DNA of 64,000 bases. Origin: Rheinheimera tangshanensis (lineage in GTDB: Bacteria > Pseudomonadota > Gammaproteobacteria > Enterobacterales > Alteromonadaceae). This document shows positions 28,401 through 36,596 of the stretch, piece by piece. Each line of letters starts with the position of its first letter. Position 1 is the first letter of the stretch. The notes beneath the pieces are model-generated. The model saw only the letters and a list, made by a program, of their open reading frames with translations. It was not told where the DNA came from and made no database searches. The stretch is from positions 124,001 to 188,000 of the forward strand of contig NZ_BMLH01000001.1 of the NCBI RefSeq assembly GCF_014645135.1, given 5' to 3'. The position numbers and the translations under genes were made by a program.

Positions 28401-29718
28401 ACTGGGCTATGCCACAGTAGAAGCCAAAGAGCAGCTGGAAAAAGCACAGACGTTGTTTAGTGCGCTAAAGCAGCAAGAAGAACAGCTGGCAGATATTACC
28501 GATGCAAGTGACGCTAACATCTTAGCCGGTCTGATTAACAAGCGTGCTGAAGTGTTGGCATTAGTAGCTAAAGTTAAACCCCTGAATAGTAGCAAACCTA
28601 CACTTAAAGATGCGCATATTCTTGATTTAGAGGATAAAACGACTTCGTTATACCAACGGGTTGAGCAAGCCTGTTTATTTGCAGAATTTGTGGAGCACAG
28701 CGCGGCGCGTATTAATAACCGACTTAACGATTTAATCAAGGAGGTTGAAACGGACTGTGCTGCGCTTACAGCTTTTCCAAAAAGTCTTTACATCAATACA
28801 TTGCGCACTATTGGACACATTTTAGCGGGGGCGTTAAAAGGCGATGCCGAGAGTGCAACAGGGAAGAAAGAGCAACAAGCGGGTAGTGATACCTTATTGC
28901 ACTATCTGCGCAAACTCGATTTAGGCAAAGCGCAGGACAAACTGGCGGCCCTTGCTTTAGAAGTGGGTTTAAACCTGCATACTGAGCAGCAGTTATCCAT
29001 GGAGGAAATCCAGGGGTATATCCTGGCCAGTTACCGTAATTGCAAAGATCGCTTTGAAAAGCTGGTAACTAACCTGGAGGTGCAAAACCAACGTGCTCAA
29101 CAATTACAACAATTACTCATCAGTGCTACACCTGATTATGAGTATGCCGGTGACATAACAGAACTGCCAAAACTGGTGATGAAGTTGCAACTTATTGAAG
29201 ATGCTATTGCTGATTTACCTAATGAAGCTGAAAGCAAACGACAAAGCATACAAAATAGTTTGCGTAATGGTCAGTTCTCCGGGTTGCGTGATTTACCGGA
29301 GGAGCTGATGAAGTCGGCACGCGGCCAGGTTGCGCCAATTCAAGGCCAGCTTAATAACATCGAGAGCAATCTGTCAAAAGTGAAGCGTAAGGCCATCGAG
29401 CAGGTAAACAGCTTGTTACCTTTGTTGCAGCCATTACTTGAATCGCAGCAACAGCATATACCAGAAGCACTAACGCAAGATGATGTTACCAGGCTGGGTG
29501 TTAGTGAGCTTAATATGCTGTGTGACAAAACACTGGCCGATTGGCAAAAGCAAGGTGAAAACCTGTTGCAGGGTACCAGTTTAACATTAGCGCAGTGGCA
29601 ACAGGTATATGACGCAATTAGCCAAAATCAAGAGCCGGTGTTAACACCTGAGCAGCAGCAAGCTTTAGTCGACAAAGGCATTGTAAAGATGCGCTTAACG
29701 TTTGCTAAAGGCTTGTAG
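25432..29718 (+). CDS. giant P-loop ATPase of the defence-like cluster
   Basis: A 1428-residue protein. Walker A is E-W-G-R-G-K-S-R (around residues 66-73) and Walker B L-V-V-L-D-E-L-E (around 217-224), giving an AAA+/STAND-like N-terminal ATPase module. The remainder is long and largely helical, with coiled-coil-like stretches between about 1000 and 1400 (E-Q-L-E-K-A-Q-T-L-F-S-A-L-K-Q-Q-E-E-Q-L). Size and layout recall the BrxC/PglY ATPases of BREX systems and the large ATPase of MADS-type systems, but identity is not established. It sits in the centre of the operon, so it is likely the core sensor or remodeller. Confidence 0.7.
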   Translation: MSFELDDAVVHKLAKQHRWAATGVSDYPPRDPLVGQSRFFKRFQTFLHTVDHDDDRFAHVFAVEAEWGRGKSRLGHELVAQINDCSKGWFVRDEQGQLNDQQLFNGEAQDKYLALYIRYSQVASDYQNSDNWFAFGLYQALFPLATQSFDGSIQSEIAKQAYERLMPFGFKAGLLSDALQIDKHHSEEELYTNQTLVVELVQAAYQVLKHFGVQYVLVVLDELETVAEAATFGLEDEQDKRLDGQAIRLIGKAIKEEDPRRKLPWLRYVALCSPLLGQQLREIQSVARRFELVELEHNAFADVSDYVVSLSKDGKLAFDYPAGLVEAAYAMSGANFGWFNVVMANVDAVLSQYQQAGRSIKDVGDLFEAVLAGSGRVAKHVLDKGAIEGIQTRDQALLTQCRSLLYGQLPVRLADISQETDLLALKNEDQEPIAAYYRKLNFDRLQCRQALEQAKFRRDKDEWYYPAVDQALSLDTLLDNLRTFSIKELAASGDKSAVLLPLSKGEFKYLLSLLYDHPAIEFAADALWHKLVGDTAELDASEATHIGPSVAMLLRLDLRYRSTQQNSLIFKEPSMGDGHEQAMAELGKQSSQKPIVKNLTRVTGFVRLLDNNWRYDENLLENKAGTDDVPLAMLTEPKGRQGGLITLQGFKLHPDGKALFAWVSNFNELNKLHTFAAEHGRQYGRTPVLALTASAHLMEQYSRLDDTHELRDAVLLHYVNPSEADQLERIGLSLATCQQHGVTLSMESFTAKFKNKLNALSTFANDAIQKWRQRLQQRGLIAWPLKIDGKLSPVDRDLLFKGWYQLAIAYSELNGVLDLQQQHGVPVDELSCLLDKLKVPGSYIAKGYTADEHAGLFTELNNVQRSQAQIPLFLARIAHPNKQHKWHYERFKQQFYFAYVAETSITARGVFNDWMWWCGELNLLTLTNPTEKQAMWESYPRSRLENAITEAQNWFSGNGMDSYKASVEVMSRVYGYGRINDVFAPLGTNQLGYATVEAKEQLEKAQTLFSALKQQEEQLADITDASDANILAGLINKRAEVLALVAKVKPLNSSKPTLKDAHILDLEDKTTSLYQRVEQACLFAEFVEHSAARINNRLNDLIKEVETDCAALTAFPKSLYINTLRTIGHILAGALKGDAESATGKKEQQAGSDTLLHYLRKLDLGKAQDKLAALALEVGLNLHTEQQLSMEEIQGYILASYRNCKDRFEKLVTNLEVQNQRAQQLQQLLISATPDYEYAGDITELPKLVMKLQLIEDAIADLPNEAESKRQSIQNSLRNGQFSGLRDLPEELMKSARGQVAPIQGQLNNIESNLSKVKRKAIEQVNSLLPLLQPLLESQQQHIPEALTQDDVTRLGVSELNMLCDKTLADWQKQGENLLQGTSLTLAQWQQVYDAISQNQEPVLTPEQQQALVDKGIVKMRLTFAKGL

Positions 29719-29728
29719 AGGTTACGCG

Positions 29729-30577
29729 ATGAATTTTTATTTGTCAGCGGCGCTGGCGCGTAATCGTAAAGGTCGATTTTTACAAACAGTTATAGGCGCA
29801 AGACCTCTGGAGGCTGAATGGCCGCATTCGCTGCCTACCAGCGGTTTGCTATTGGTACAAGCTGAAGAGCTGACCCATAGCGAAGCGTTGCGAGCGCTCT
29901 ATCAATGGGCTATGCAAGCAGGCTGTGCTGTTTTGGTTATTGACCCGCTAGCAGCTAACCTAGCCCTACTAGCTAAGTTATCCACGCCATTGGATTGGCG
30001 TTTAGCGCCAGCACATATAAATGCTAACGAATCTGGTGTGGCGTTGATATTGGCAGGCGAGACAAACCAAGCGCTTACTGGTTTTTCAGGGAGTGCCGAT
30101 CGCCAGCAGCATATGGTGGGCGATATTGTGCATACGCGCTACATTCGCAAACATAGCAACAGCGGTGTATTTGCTGTGACGACTTTGCCTTTGTGGTCAT
30201 TAAATTTGCTAGATCATGCAGAAGTTTTAAAAAGCTGGTTAAACTGGTTTGTCGACCATGCAGGCCAAGCGACTCTTATTACTGAGAAACAACCAGAGTT
30301 AGCGGTGTATTCGCCCGATAAGTACGACTTGGTCGTTTTGTTATTGCTATACGCTAGCAATGGTAAAAGCTTGGATAAGCTTGTTGGTAGTGAGCCGGTA
30401 AAACTGGTGTTTGATGTTAATAGCCTTGATATCACAAAGCGCTGTGAGGTATTGCAAATGCATGGTTTTATTAACGCAGCAGGCTTGACTGAGTCAGGTA
30501 GAGCTAGCTTGCAAGCCTCGCAGTATTGGGCTTATGCACCGCTACTTATTCAGCAACTAAGCACAGGAGCGCGGTAG
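29729..30577 (+). CDS. uncharacterised protein of the defence-like cluster
   Basis: A 282-residue protein without a recognised domain. The N-terminal part looks like an alpha/beta fold (G-L-L-L-V-Q-A-E-E, A-V-L-V-I-D-P-L-A) and the C-terminal part is like a small helical or winged-helix domain (C-E-V-L-Q-M-H-G-F-I-N-A-A-G-L-T-E-S-G-R). ATG at 29729 has GAGG seven bases upstream; it lies 10 bases after the ATPase stop. Probably a subunit of the same complex. Confidence 0.55.
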   Translation: MNFYLSAALARNRKGRFLQTVIGARPLEAEWPHSLPTSGLLLVQAEELTHSEALRALYQWAMQAGCAVLVIDPLAANLALLAKLSTPLDWRLAPAHINANESGVALILAGETNQALTGFSGSADRQQHMVGDIVHTRYIRKHSNSGVFAVTTLPLWSLNLLDHAEVLKSWLNWFVDHAGQATLITEKQPELAVYSPDKYDLVVLLLLYASNGKSLDKLVGSEPVKLVFDVNSLDITKRCEVLQMHGFINAAGLTESGRASLQASQYWAYAPLLIQQLSTGAR

Positions 30578-30579
30578 GC

Positions 30580-31740
30580 GTGAATGAGAACAAAACGATG
30601 AATTTAGCACAGTCTCTTGCCATTGATAGCCAGCTTCGCTTGCCAGGTAGTGCAGGCAGGTTACTTAAACAAATTCGTGATATAGAGCAGGTAGCGCCGC
30701 TGTTTCGTGATGCTGGATTAGTAAAGGCCGTGCCAAAACCTACGGTTGTAAATCTGCGTGTGGCAGGTATTGCTTCAAAGTCCTGCCTAGATAAAGCACT
30801 GGGTGGGTTTATTTATGCCAGTGCTGCTGTGCGAACTGATTTACTGATTGAAGATAACAAAGTTAGTACTGTGGGCAGTGATTCGGTATCAGAATTAGAT
30901 GATATTGATTTTGAAGCACAACGTAAGCGGCTCGACTTGATTGAAATTCGCCAGGCCTATCTGCTGTTAGAAAAACAACTGTTAAGCCAAGAGCCGTGCG
31001 ATTTAATTTTATTGGATACACCACTGTTTCTTGCGCGAGAAATGATACCCCTGGACAGAAATGCAAAGCATGTTGAAGAGTTTAATAAAACCAAACAGGT
31101 TATCGAAGATTTTTGGGACAAGTATAGAGCGTCACTTTTTCCATGGAATAACGAAGGTCCTGTCCTGGCGGGTATTCTTGCTGAGCGGTTCAGTGCAATT
31201 GTAAGTATTGCCAGACAAGATTTAAGGACAGAAGAGGGTAGAAAGCACTTACTTATTTCTGACGGCTTTAACGAAAGCAATTGCCGCGATGAGCTGGGTT
31301 CTCTTGAGGAGTCTTTGTCTGGCGTGGGTGATACTAGATTTATCAATGGTATTTTAGGTAATTACTCCCGCACTATCGCGTTTCGTATGACAGAAAATCG
31401 CGCGCGGATGGAGCCTGCTAAGCAAGCCGAACTTGGCATTGTGGGTTTTCATTTTAGGAGTGCTCGGGGCGGCCAAATAAAAATGGTGCAACTAGCGGGG
31501 GACGAACCCGAATGGCAAAGCGCTGATTTCGATTTAGTAGCATCGCGCTTAATGGTGTTGGATATGCAAAGCAAGGGCAATGCGATGCCGTTACCGCAAT
31601 TACTGGGTTATCAGCAGCTTGGCATTTTGCCCAAGTTTGCTAGGTTTTATCGCCAAGGTTTGCACGGTGCACTTAAAAACAATGATATTGAAGCTGGCTG
31701 GTTAGCTGGCTTGGATGAGGGAATCAATAATGGCATATAA
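30580..31740 (+). CDS. NurA-like nuclease-domain protein
   Basis: A 386-residue protein next to a HerA-like ATPase, as NurA nucleases are. The segment V-N-L-R-V-A-G-I-A-S-K-S, then A-L-G-G-F-I-Y-A-S-A-A-V, matches the layout of the first NurA strand pair, and L-I-L-L-D-T-P-L-F-L-A-R near 140 the second acidic motif. The first aspartate normally seen in NurA (D-G-S) appears as A-S-K. So it may be a divergent or impaired nuclease, or use other residues (L-I-S-D-G-F near 230). The GTG at 30580 follows an AGGAG site by ten bases; ATG 30598 is an alternative. Confidence 0.6.
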   Translation: MNENKTMNLAQSLAIDSQLRLPGSAGRLLKQIRDIEQVAPLFRDAGLVKAVPKPTVVNLRVAGIASKSCLDKALGGFIYASAAVRTDLLIEDNKVSTVGSDSVSELDDIDFEAQRKRLDLIEIRQAYLLLEKQLLSQEPCDLILLDTPLFLAREMIPLDRNAKHVEEFNKTKQVIEDFWDKYRASLFPWNNEGPVLAGILAERFSAIVSIARQDLRTEEGRKHLLISDGFNESNCRDELGSLEESLSGVGDTRFINGILGNYSRTIAFRMTENRARMEPAKQAELGIVGFHFRSARGGQIKMVQLAGDEPEWQSADFDLVASRLMVLDMQSKGNAMPLPQLLGYQQLGILPKFARFYRQGLHGALKNNDIEAGWLAGLDEGINNGI

Positions 31741-33415
31741 AGTTTTAGGTAAGTTGGTAGGGAATACCGGTGACTCCAGTCAGCTAACGATGGTGGTGCA
31801 AGATTCGTTCTCAGTACGACGCGGTGAGTTTGTGCGTATTATGCACCAAGAGCGTAAAGATGAGGGACAAGTTGCAGTACTTGGCCGCGTCACGAAAATC
31901 AGCCGCACGAATATGCTTTATAACGCAGGTTTTGGCGATGGAGTGACTGAGCTTGAGTTGTTACCAGGCGCGAATGTGACTGGTGAGAATATGTTTGCAC
32001 AGGTCGAGCTTGTGGGTTATCGCGACCCTGTATCGCGGCAGATTAAGATCCCGCGTCGACCGTTAAATCCTGGTACCGCTGTTGAAACCGTCGATTTTCA
32101 GTTTTTAAGTGATTTTTACGAATTTAATGAGCACTCCAGCTTGCACCTTGGTAATTTGGTCGGTTACGACAAGGGTGAAAATACTGTCCCAGTTTTTATT
32201 GATGTCAATAAGCTAGTGACAGAGCATATGGCTGTGTTAGCGATGACAGGCTCAGGCAAGTCATACACCGTTGGCCGTATTATTGAACGCTTGGTGGCTG
32301 TGAATAACGGCACTGTCGTGGTGTTTGATCCACACGGTGAATATGGGAAAGCGCTCGCCGGTGGCACTCTGCAATTCTCAAGTTTACTGGATGCGACCGA
32401 CGATAAGCGCGATCAGGAGGCGCTCCCGCTTATTAAACAGACCTTTGAAAAGCTGCAGGCTGCTGGTGCGGGTATTCAGGTTTATTCGCCTCAGCATGAA
32501 TCGTTTAAACATAAATATGCCAGTAAAAATATACCGTTAGCGTTACAGTTCGACCATTTTGAAATGGATGATATTACTGAGATTTTACCTGGACTAACAG
32601 AGCCGCAACAGCGGGTATTGGATGTAGCCATTCGTTACTGGCGTTCGGTGGATAGGATAGAGCCGCGCGATATTAATCGCCTACGTTACTTTTTAGGGGA
32701 TGGTATTGAGGAGCTAAAAGAGTGGGACGACCTCTCTGAAGCAGAGGCGAAGGCGCTATCGGGCCGCAGTGCTGCGGTTGCTTCAATGAAGCTGTCTCGG
32801 GTGTTGAATGAGGCGCAAAGCTTTTACAGTGCTACCATGTCTGAGCCAACAGACATCTATAAGATGGTCGGGCGGCCAAGTAATCAACAAGGCCGCTTGG
32901 TGGTTATAGATTTACAAGGTCTGAGTGATACTGCTAAGCAGGTAGTTTGTGCACTGCTATCAAGTGAGATTTTAAAAGCGGCCTCAAGTAAAACCGACCC
33001 ACTTCGTCCTTGCTTTATCGTGTACGAAGAGGGCCATAACTTCGCTCCTGCTGGTGGAAATGCCGTTAGTCACCGTATCATCAAAAAGATTGCCGGAGAG
33101 GGGCGTAAGTTTGGTGTTGGATTTGGTATTGTGAGTCAACGGCCATCTAAACTGGACTCGGATGTGACCTCTCAGTGTAATACACTCATCACCATGCGTT
33201 TGAAGAACCCGGATGATCAGCGGTTTATTGCCAAAGCATCAGATATGGTCAGCAAAGCAGACTTAGATGAGCTTCCAAGTTTATCGACAGGCGAAGCCTT
33301 GGTGTGTGGCCGATCTATACCTGCTCCACTGCTTGTTAAAGTGGGCAGTAAGGCACTTGTTCATGGTGGTGAATCTCCAGAAGTATTGCGTGTTTGGGGC
33401 TCTTTTAATGGCTAG
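31730..33415 (+). CDS. herA: HerA-like ATPase/translocase
   Basis: A 561-residue FtsK/HerA-superfamily ATPase. An N-terminal HAS-barrel-like beta domain (about 1-130) precedes Walker A M-T-G-S-G-K-S-Y-T (172-180), and Walker B is in C-F-I-V-Y-E-E-G-H-N-F near residue 430, followed by the arginine/sensor region R-K-F-G-V-G-F-G-I-V-S-Q-R-P. HerA proteins form hexameric DNA pumps that work with NurA in archaeal end-resection, and in bacteria with Sir2 or other effectors in phage defence. It overlaps the NurA-like gene by 11 bases and the next gene by eight. Confidence 0.88.
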   Translation: MAYKVLGKLVGNTGDSSQLTMVVQDSFSVRRGEFVRIMHQERKDEGQVAVLGRVTKISRTNMLYNAGFGDGVTELELLPGANVTGENMFAQVELVGYRDPVSRQIKIPRRPLNPGTAVETVDFQFLSDFYEFNEHSSLHLGNLVGYDKGENTVPVFIDVNKLVTEHMAVLAMTGSGKSYTVGRIIERLVAVNNGTVVVFDPHGEYGKALAGGTLQFSSLLDATDDKRDQEALPLIKQTFEKLQAAGAGIQVYSPQHESFKHKYASKNIPLALQFDHFEMDDITEILPGLTEPQQRVLDVAIRYWRSVDRIEPRDINRLRYFLGDGIEELKEWDDLSEAEAKALSGRSAAVASMKLSRVLNEAQSFYSATMSEPTDIYKMVGRPSNQQGRLVVIDLQGLSDTAKQVVCALLSSEILKAASSKTDPLRPCFIVYEEGHNFAPAGGNAVSHRIIKKIAGEGRKFGVGFGIVSQRPSKLDSDVTSQCNTLITMRLKNPDDQRFIAKASDMVSKADLDELPSLSTGEALVCGRSIPAPLLVKVGSKALVHGGESPEVLRVWGSFNG

Positions 33416-33965
33416 GTTGCCTATGCCTGACGTTGCCTGGGTAAATAAGGTATTCCCACTGATGACCAGCGGCAAATTATTGGATCAGGATGTGTTGGTG
33501 CATAGTTTGGGGTGCAGTGTCTGGAATACCTTTGGGCATGAACAGTCGTTTATGGCAATGGTAGAGTGCCCCGCACCAGGCACCTTTGGTGCAGATATAC
33601 GCTCAGACTCCGGATGGTTTGATAAAGCTGCAGCATCACCTTTATGTTTAATTGAATTTGAGCGTTTTGATGGTTCTATGCGTGGCCAGCAAAAATTAGA
33701 AGAGAAACTAAAGAACTTATTAGAGGCCGCGCAACGCTGGGGAAATACTCCAAAAACAATGATACTAAGTGCATGGAGCCAGGGTTTAGTGAGTACACCT
33801 GATACCCAGAAATTAAAAGATATCTGTCGCTCAGGCTTTACATCCTCCACTGGTACCTTTGTACAGCCAAATCCTGAGGCTGAGGTGTTATTTAGTCGTT
33901 TCTTGTTTATAAAAAACTTAAGCTCAATTGCTTTAGATAGAATTCATTATGAGGTGTTGATGTGA
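33408..33965 (+). CDS. small uncharacterised protein between herA and the kinase
   Basis: A 185-residue protein. The central part has A-D-I-R-S-D-S-G-W-F-D-K-A-A, then L-C-L-I-E-F-E-R-F-D-G-S, which has the alternating pattern of a PD-(D/E)XK-like strand region, but no lysine sits in the expected place, so nuclease activity is only a possibility. It overlaps herA by eight bases and the kinase by four (GTGA), so it belongs to the operon. Confidence 0.5.
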   Translation: MARLPMPDVAWVNKVFPLMTSGKLLDQDVLVHSLGCSVWNTFGHEQSFMAMVECPAPGTFGADIRSDSGWFDKAAASPLCLIEFERFDGSMRGQQKLEEKLKNLLEAAQRWGNTPKTMILSAWSQGLVSTPDTQKLKDICRSGFTSSTGTFVQPNPEAEVLFSRFLFIKNLSSIALDRIHYEVLM

Positions 33966-35428
33966 ATGTTAAATCAGCACATTTTTTACCTGGGACCAAT
34001 AAGCGTCTTGGTGATAAGTATTTATTACTTGAATGCTTGGGTGATGGCAGTCATGGTTGGGTGTGGCGTGCAGAGCGCTTGCAAGATGGGAAAATTGTCG
34101 CGGTAAAAATACCTAAAGATATTACACGCGAGGATCGCCAACTTGCCGAAGGGAAAGAACTTTTAGATGTTGAACCGCACGACAACATTGTACAAATCTT
34201 TGATATGGGCCGGATTGATAATGAGTGGTTCTATATTGAAATGGAGTATTTTCCTAGCCAAACGCTAGCGCAAAAGCTTGATGATAGGCAGCGGAACTTT
34301 GGCCAAACCTATGAGCGGCTATTTAAGATTTATCGCCAAGTACTTTGTGCTGTGCAATACCTGGCGGAACTAACGGTGCCTATCTCGCATGGTGACATAA
34401 AACCGCACAATATTTTGGTGGGTGAACGGGACCTAGTAAAGCTTACTGACTTTGGCAGCTCAGCTTTACCAGAAGAGATTTATGTCCGTACCAGGGAAAA
34501 TGGCGGCACTGTATTGTATTCAGCGCCTGAGTTTTCCAATGTAGATAGCCGAAAAGGTAGCTTGGATGAGCTTCTCTTGGGCGACATCTATAGCTTGGGC
34601 GTTTTGTTATATCAGCTGTTAACTGGGAAGCTCCCGCATGACACGCCAGCCCAAGTGCAACGTCACGCCCCGTTTAAGAGACCTACCGAGATCAACAGTT
34701 CTGTTCATACTGACTTGGAGCGCGTCGTGCTGACTTGTTTGCAAAAGCAGCCAGAGCATCGTTATTCAACTGTTTCAGCACTTATACAAGCGTTTGACTC
34801 TGCTAGTACTAAACAACTTAAAGTTGGAACGACGCCAGTATTTCAGGTTAAGCTTGACCAAGACTGGTCGAGTGCTGTACTAGCGGCAATGTCAGAGCAG
34901 TCTTACCAAAAAGCGGCTCAATTAGCATCTCAAGAGTACAGTCGCAGTAAAAATCTGCAGGCGTTGCATCAGCAATTTATTGCTTTGTATCGGGCTAATC
35001 GGCTATTCGATTTTGAGAAAGCTGTAGAGAGCAATCGACTAAGTTTGCTTGATGGAGATCTAGTTCAGTCGGTTGAACTATATGAGCTAATTGTTAAAGC
35101 TTACTTGCAGCTACGGAATATCAATCAAGCTAAGTTCTGGCTGCAGCAACGAAAGCAAGTTGCAGAGGAAAATGCGACAACGCTATATCTTGAATCCTCC
35201 ATTCTTGGTCTGGAAGCTAAGTATCCAGAGGCAAGAGCACTGCTGGAAAAAGTAAACCAAGCGACTCCAATGAAATTTCATGTATTGAGCCAACTTGTCT
35301 TAGTTTGTGAGCAGATGCGCGATTACTCCGGCGCCGCAGCTTATTTGAAGGCGGCTCTGAGAGTGGGACCTGATGACCAAAGTTTGAAAGATAAAAAAGC
35401 GCTTTATAGTCGGTTAGGGGTTATTTGA
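33962..35428 (+). CDS. Ser/Thr protein kinase with TPR-like C-terminus
   Basis: A 488-residue Hanks-type kinase. The glycine loop is G-D-G-S-H-G (27-32), the ATP lysine A-V-K (49), the catalytic loop H-G-D-I-K-P-H-N (143-150), the DFG 163-165 and the A-P-E near 187. Residues from about 300 form TPR-like helices (A-K-F-W-L-Q-Q-R, Y-S-G-A-A-A-Y-L-K-A-A-L). Kinases of this sort occur in PglW (BREX type 2), Stk2 and the MADS family. It starts with a GTG overlapping the previous stop. No transmembrane helix, so it acts in the cytoplasm. Last gene of the cluster. Confidence 0.88.
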   Translation: MNVKSAHFLPGTNKRLGDKYLLLECLGDGSHGWVWRAERLQDGKIVAVKIPKDITREDRQLAEGKELLDVEPHDNIVQIFDMGRIDNEWFYIEMEYFPSQTLAQKLDDRQRNFGQTYERLFKIYRQVLCAVQYLAELTVPISHGDIKPHNILVGERDLVKLTDFGSSALPEEIYVRTRENGGTVLYSAPEFSNVDSRKGSLDELLLGDIYSLGVLLYQLLTGKLPHDTPAQVQRHAPFKRPTEINSSVHTDLERVVLTCLQKQPEHRYSTVSALIQAFDSASTKQLKVGTTPVFQVKLDQDWSSAVLAAMSEQSYQKAAQLASQEYSRSKNLQALHQQFIALYRANRLFDFEKAVESNRLSLLDGDLVQSVELYELIVKAYLQLRNINQAKFWLQQRKQVAEENATTLYLESSILGLEAKYPEARALLEKVNQATPMKFHVLSQLVLVCEQMRDYSGAAAYLKAALRVGPDDQSLKDKKALYSRLGVI

Positions 35429-35508
35429 TTTCAGCCAGTATAACTTTAGCTAACTTTGGAAAATTAGTCTGAAATTTTTTAACTAGAAATGATTTAGAAG
35501 GAACTTAA

Positions 35509-36426
35509 ATGACACTTATTGTTGCCGGGTACAGGCAGGACAATCTTTTATTGGGGGATGAAACTGATTTTCTACCCGACAGAAAACATGGGATCTTTAT
35601 TGTCGCAGATAGTCTTGTAAGTACATTAACTTCTATTGGAAGACAGCCTTTGCTCTCTGAGTTCAGGAAAGTAATCGAAGTACCTATCCAACTGTGGGAG
35701 CCTCACTTTGTCGGTGAACATTTCTCCGGCTATAAGAAAGTATTTTTCACTTACAAATGCTTAATAGCTTTTGCCGGAAGTACTCTGGTAGCGCAACACG
35801 TTGTAAATAACATAAGTGGTCATCTTGCTAAGTTACGAATTGATTATACTGACGAAGTTGAGTTTAAATGTGTAGTACGAAAAAGCTGCGATGAAAACAA
35901 TCTTATTAAAGCGGGTTTTAGCTCCATCTACGATGATGATATTTTTGTTTCGGAAAATGATTACAGGAATTTGCTATCGGCAGAGTTTGTCGCTGATGTG
36001 GTTGAGCATTCGATTAATAAAGCTTTCGAATCAAAGATGAAGCATGTTATCGATGAACAGGCCTTGAACGCTATGAAAACTGAAATAATCCTGGCTTTAA
36101 CTTGCCCCACTAAGGGAAGAGATTTTTTGTACAAGTTTCATTTCAAAACAAAAGATCTACCAGAGGGTGGAGTTATTGCTTACTGTGAGAAGGAATTAAT
36201 TTTAGCAGACAGTATCGCAGTGATTGGTATGGAGCGAGTGTATGGTGCTAACGCTTTAAAAACTGCTAAAAAAGCAATACAAGAGGGTCCTGATTTTCAA
36301 AAGACAATGAGAGAGTTTGTGGTCGAATGTGTAAGAGGGGACCGTTCGTTCGAGATTGGCTTTCCAGTATCAGTGAAAACAATAAGAGATAATAAGGTTG
36401 ACCTGGACGCGATAATTAAATCCTGA
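35509..36426 (+). CDS. Ntn-hydrolase-like protein (proteasome/HslV-like N-terminus)
   Basis: A 305-residue protein. The N-terminus M-T-L-I-V-A-G, the later I-F-I-V-A-D-S-L-V-S with an aspartate, a lysine in S-E-F-R-K-V, and I-A-F-A-G-S-T-L-V-A-Q-H-V all align by eye with the Thr1, Asp17, Lys33 and G-F-A-G-x-x-A-D regions of HslV and proteasome beta subunits. Thr2 would become the nucleophile after methionine removal. At 305 residues it is longer than HslV (about 175), with a helical insert. Whether it is a peptidase, or part of the upstream cluster, is inference. AGAAGGA site upstream; separated from the kinase by 80 bases. Confidence 0.5.
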   Translation: MTLIVAGYRQDNLLLGDETDFLPDRKHGIFIVADSLVSTLTSIGRQPLLSEFRKVIEVPIQLWEPHFVGEHFSGYKKVFFTYKCLIAFAGSTLVAQHVVNNISGHLAKLRIDYTDEVEFKCVVRKSCDENNLIKAGFSSIYDDDIFVSENDYRNLLSAEFVADVVEHSINKAFESKMKHVIDEQALNAMKTEIILALTCPTKGRDFLYKFHFKTKDLPEGGVIAYCEKELILADSIAVIGMERVYGANALKTAKKAIQEGPDFQKTMREFVVECVRGDRSFEIGFPVSVKTIRDNKVDLDAIIKS

Positions 36427-36558
36427 CAAACTTTTAGGCACATTTATTTTCAAATCGAAACAGAGTGGATGTTGAAGCAAATAGAATATGCTGTAGTGCA
36501 AAATGGTGGTTATATACTAGGCGTAATCTACTTAGACTAAATTAATGCATAGTAATCA

Positions 36559-36594
36559 CGCCAATACCTCAGCATAGACGCTGAAGTATTGGCG
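36559..36594. terminator. hairpin downstream of the integrase
   Basis: CGCCAATACCTCAGC (36559-36573) and GCTGAAGTATTGGCG (36580-36594) match at 14 of 15 pairs around a six-base loop, between two convergent genes. No strong U-run, but it fits a shared terminator. The rest of 36427-36596 holds nothing else I can name. Confidence 0.55.
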
Positions 36595-36596
36595 AC

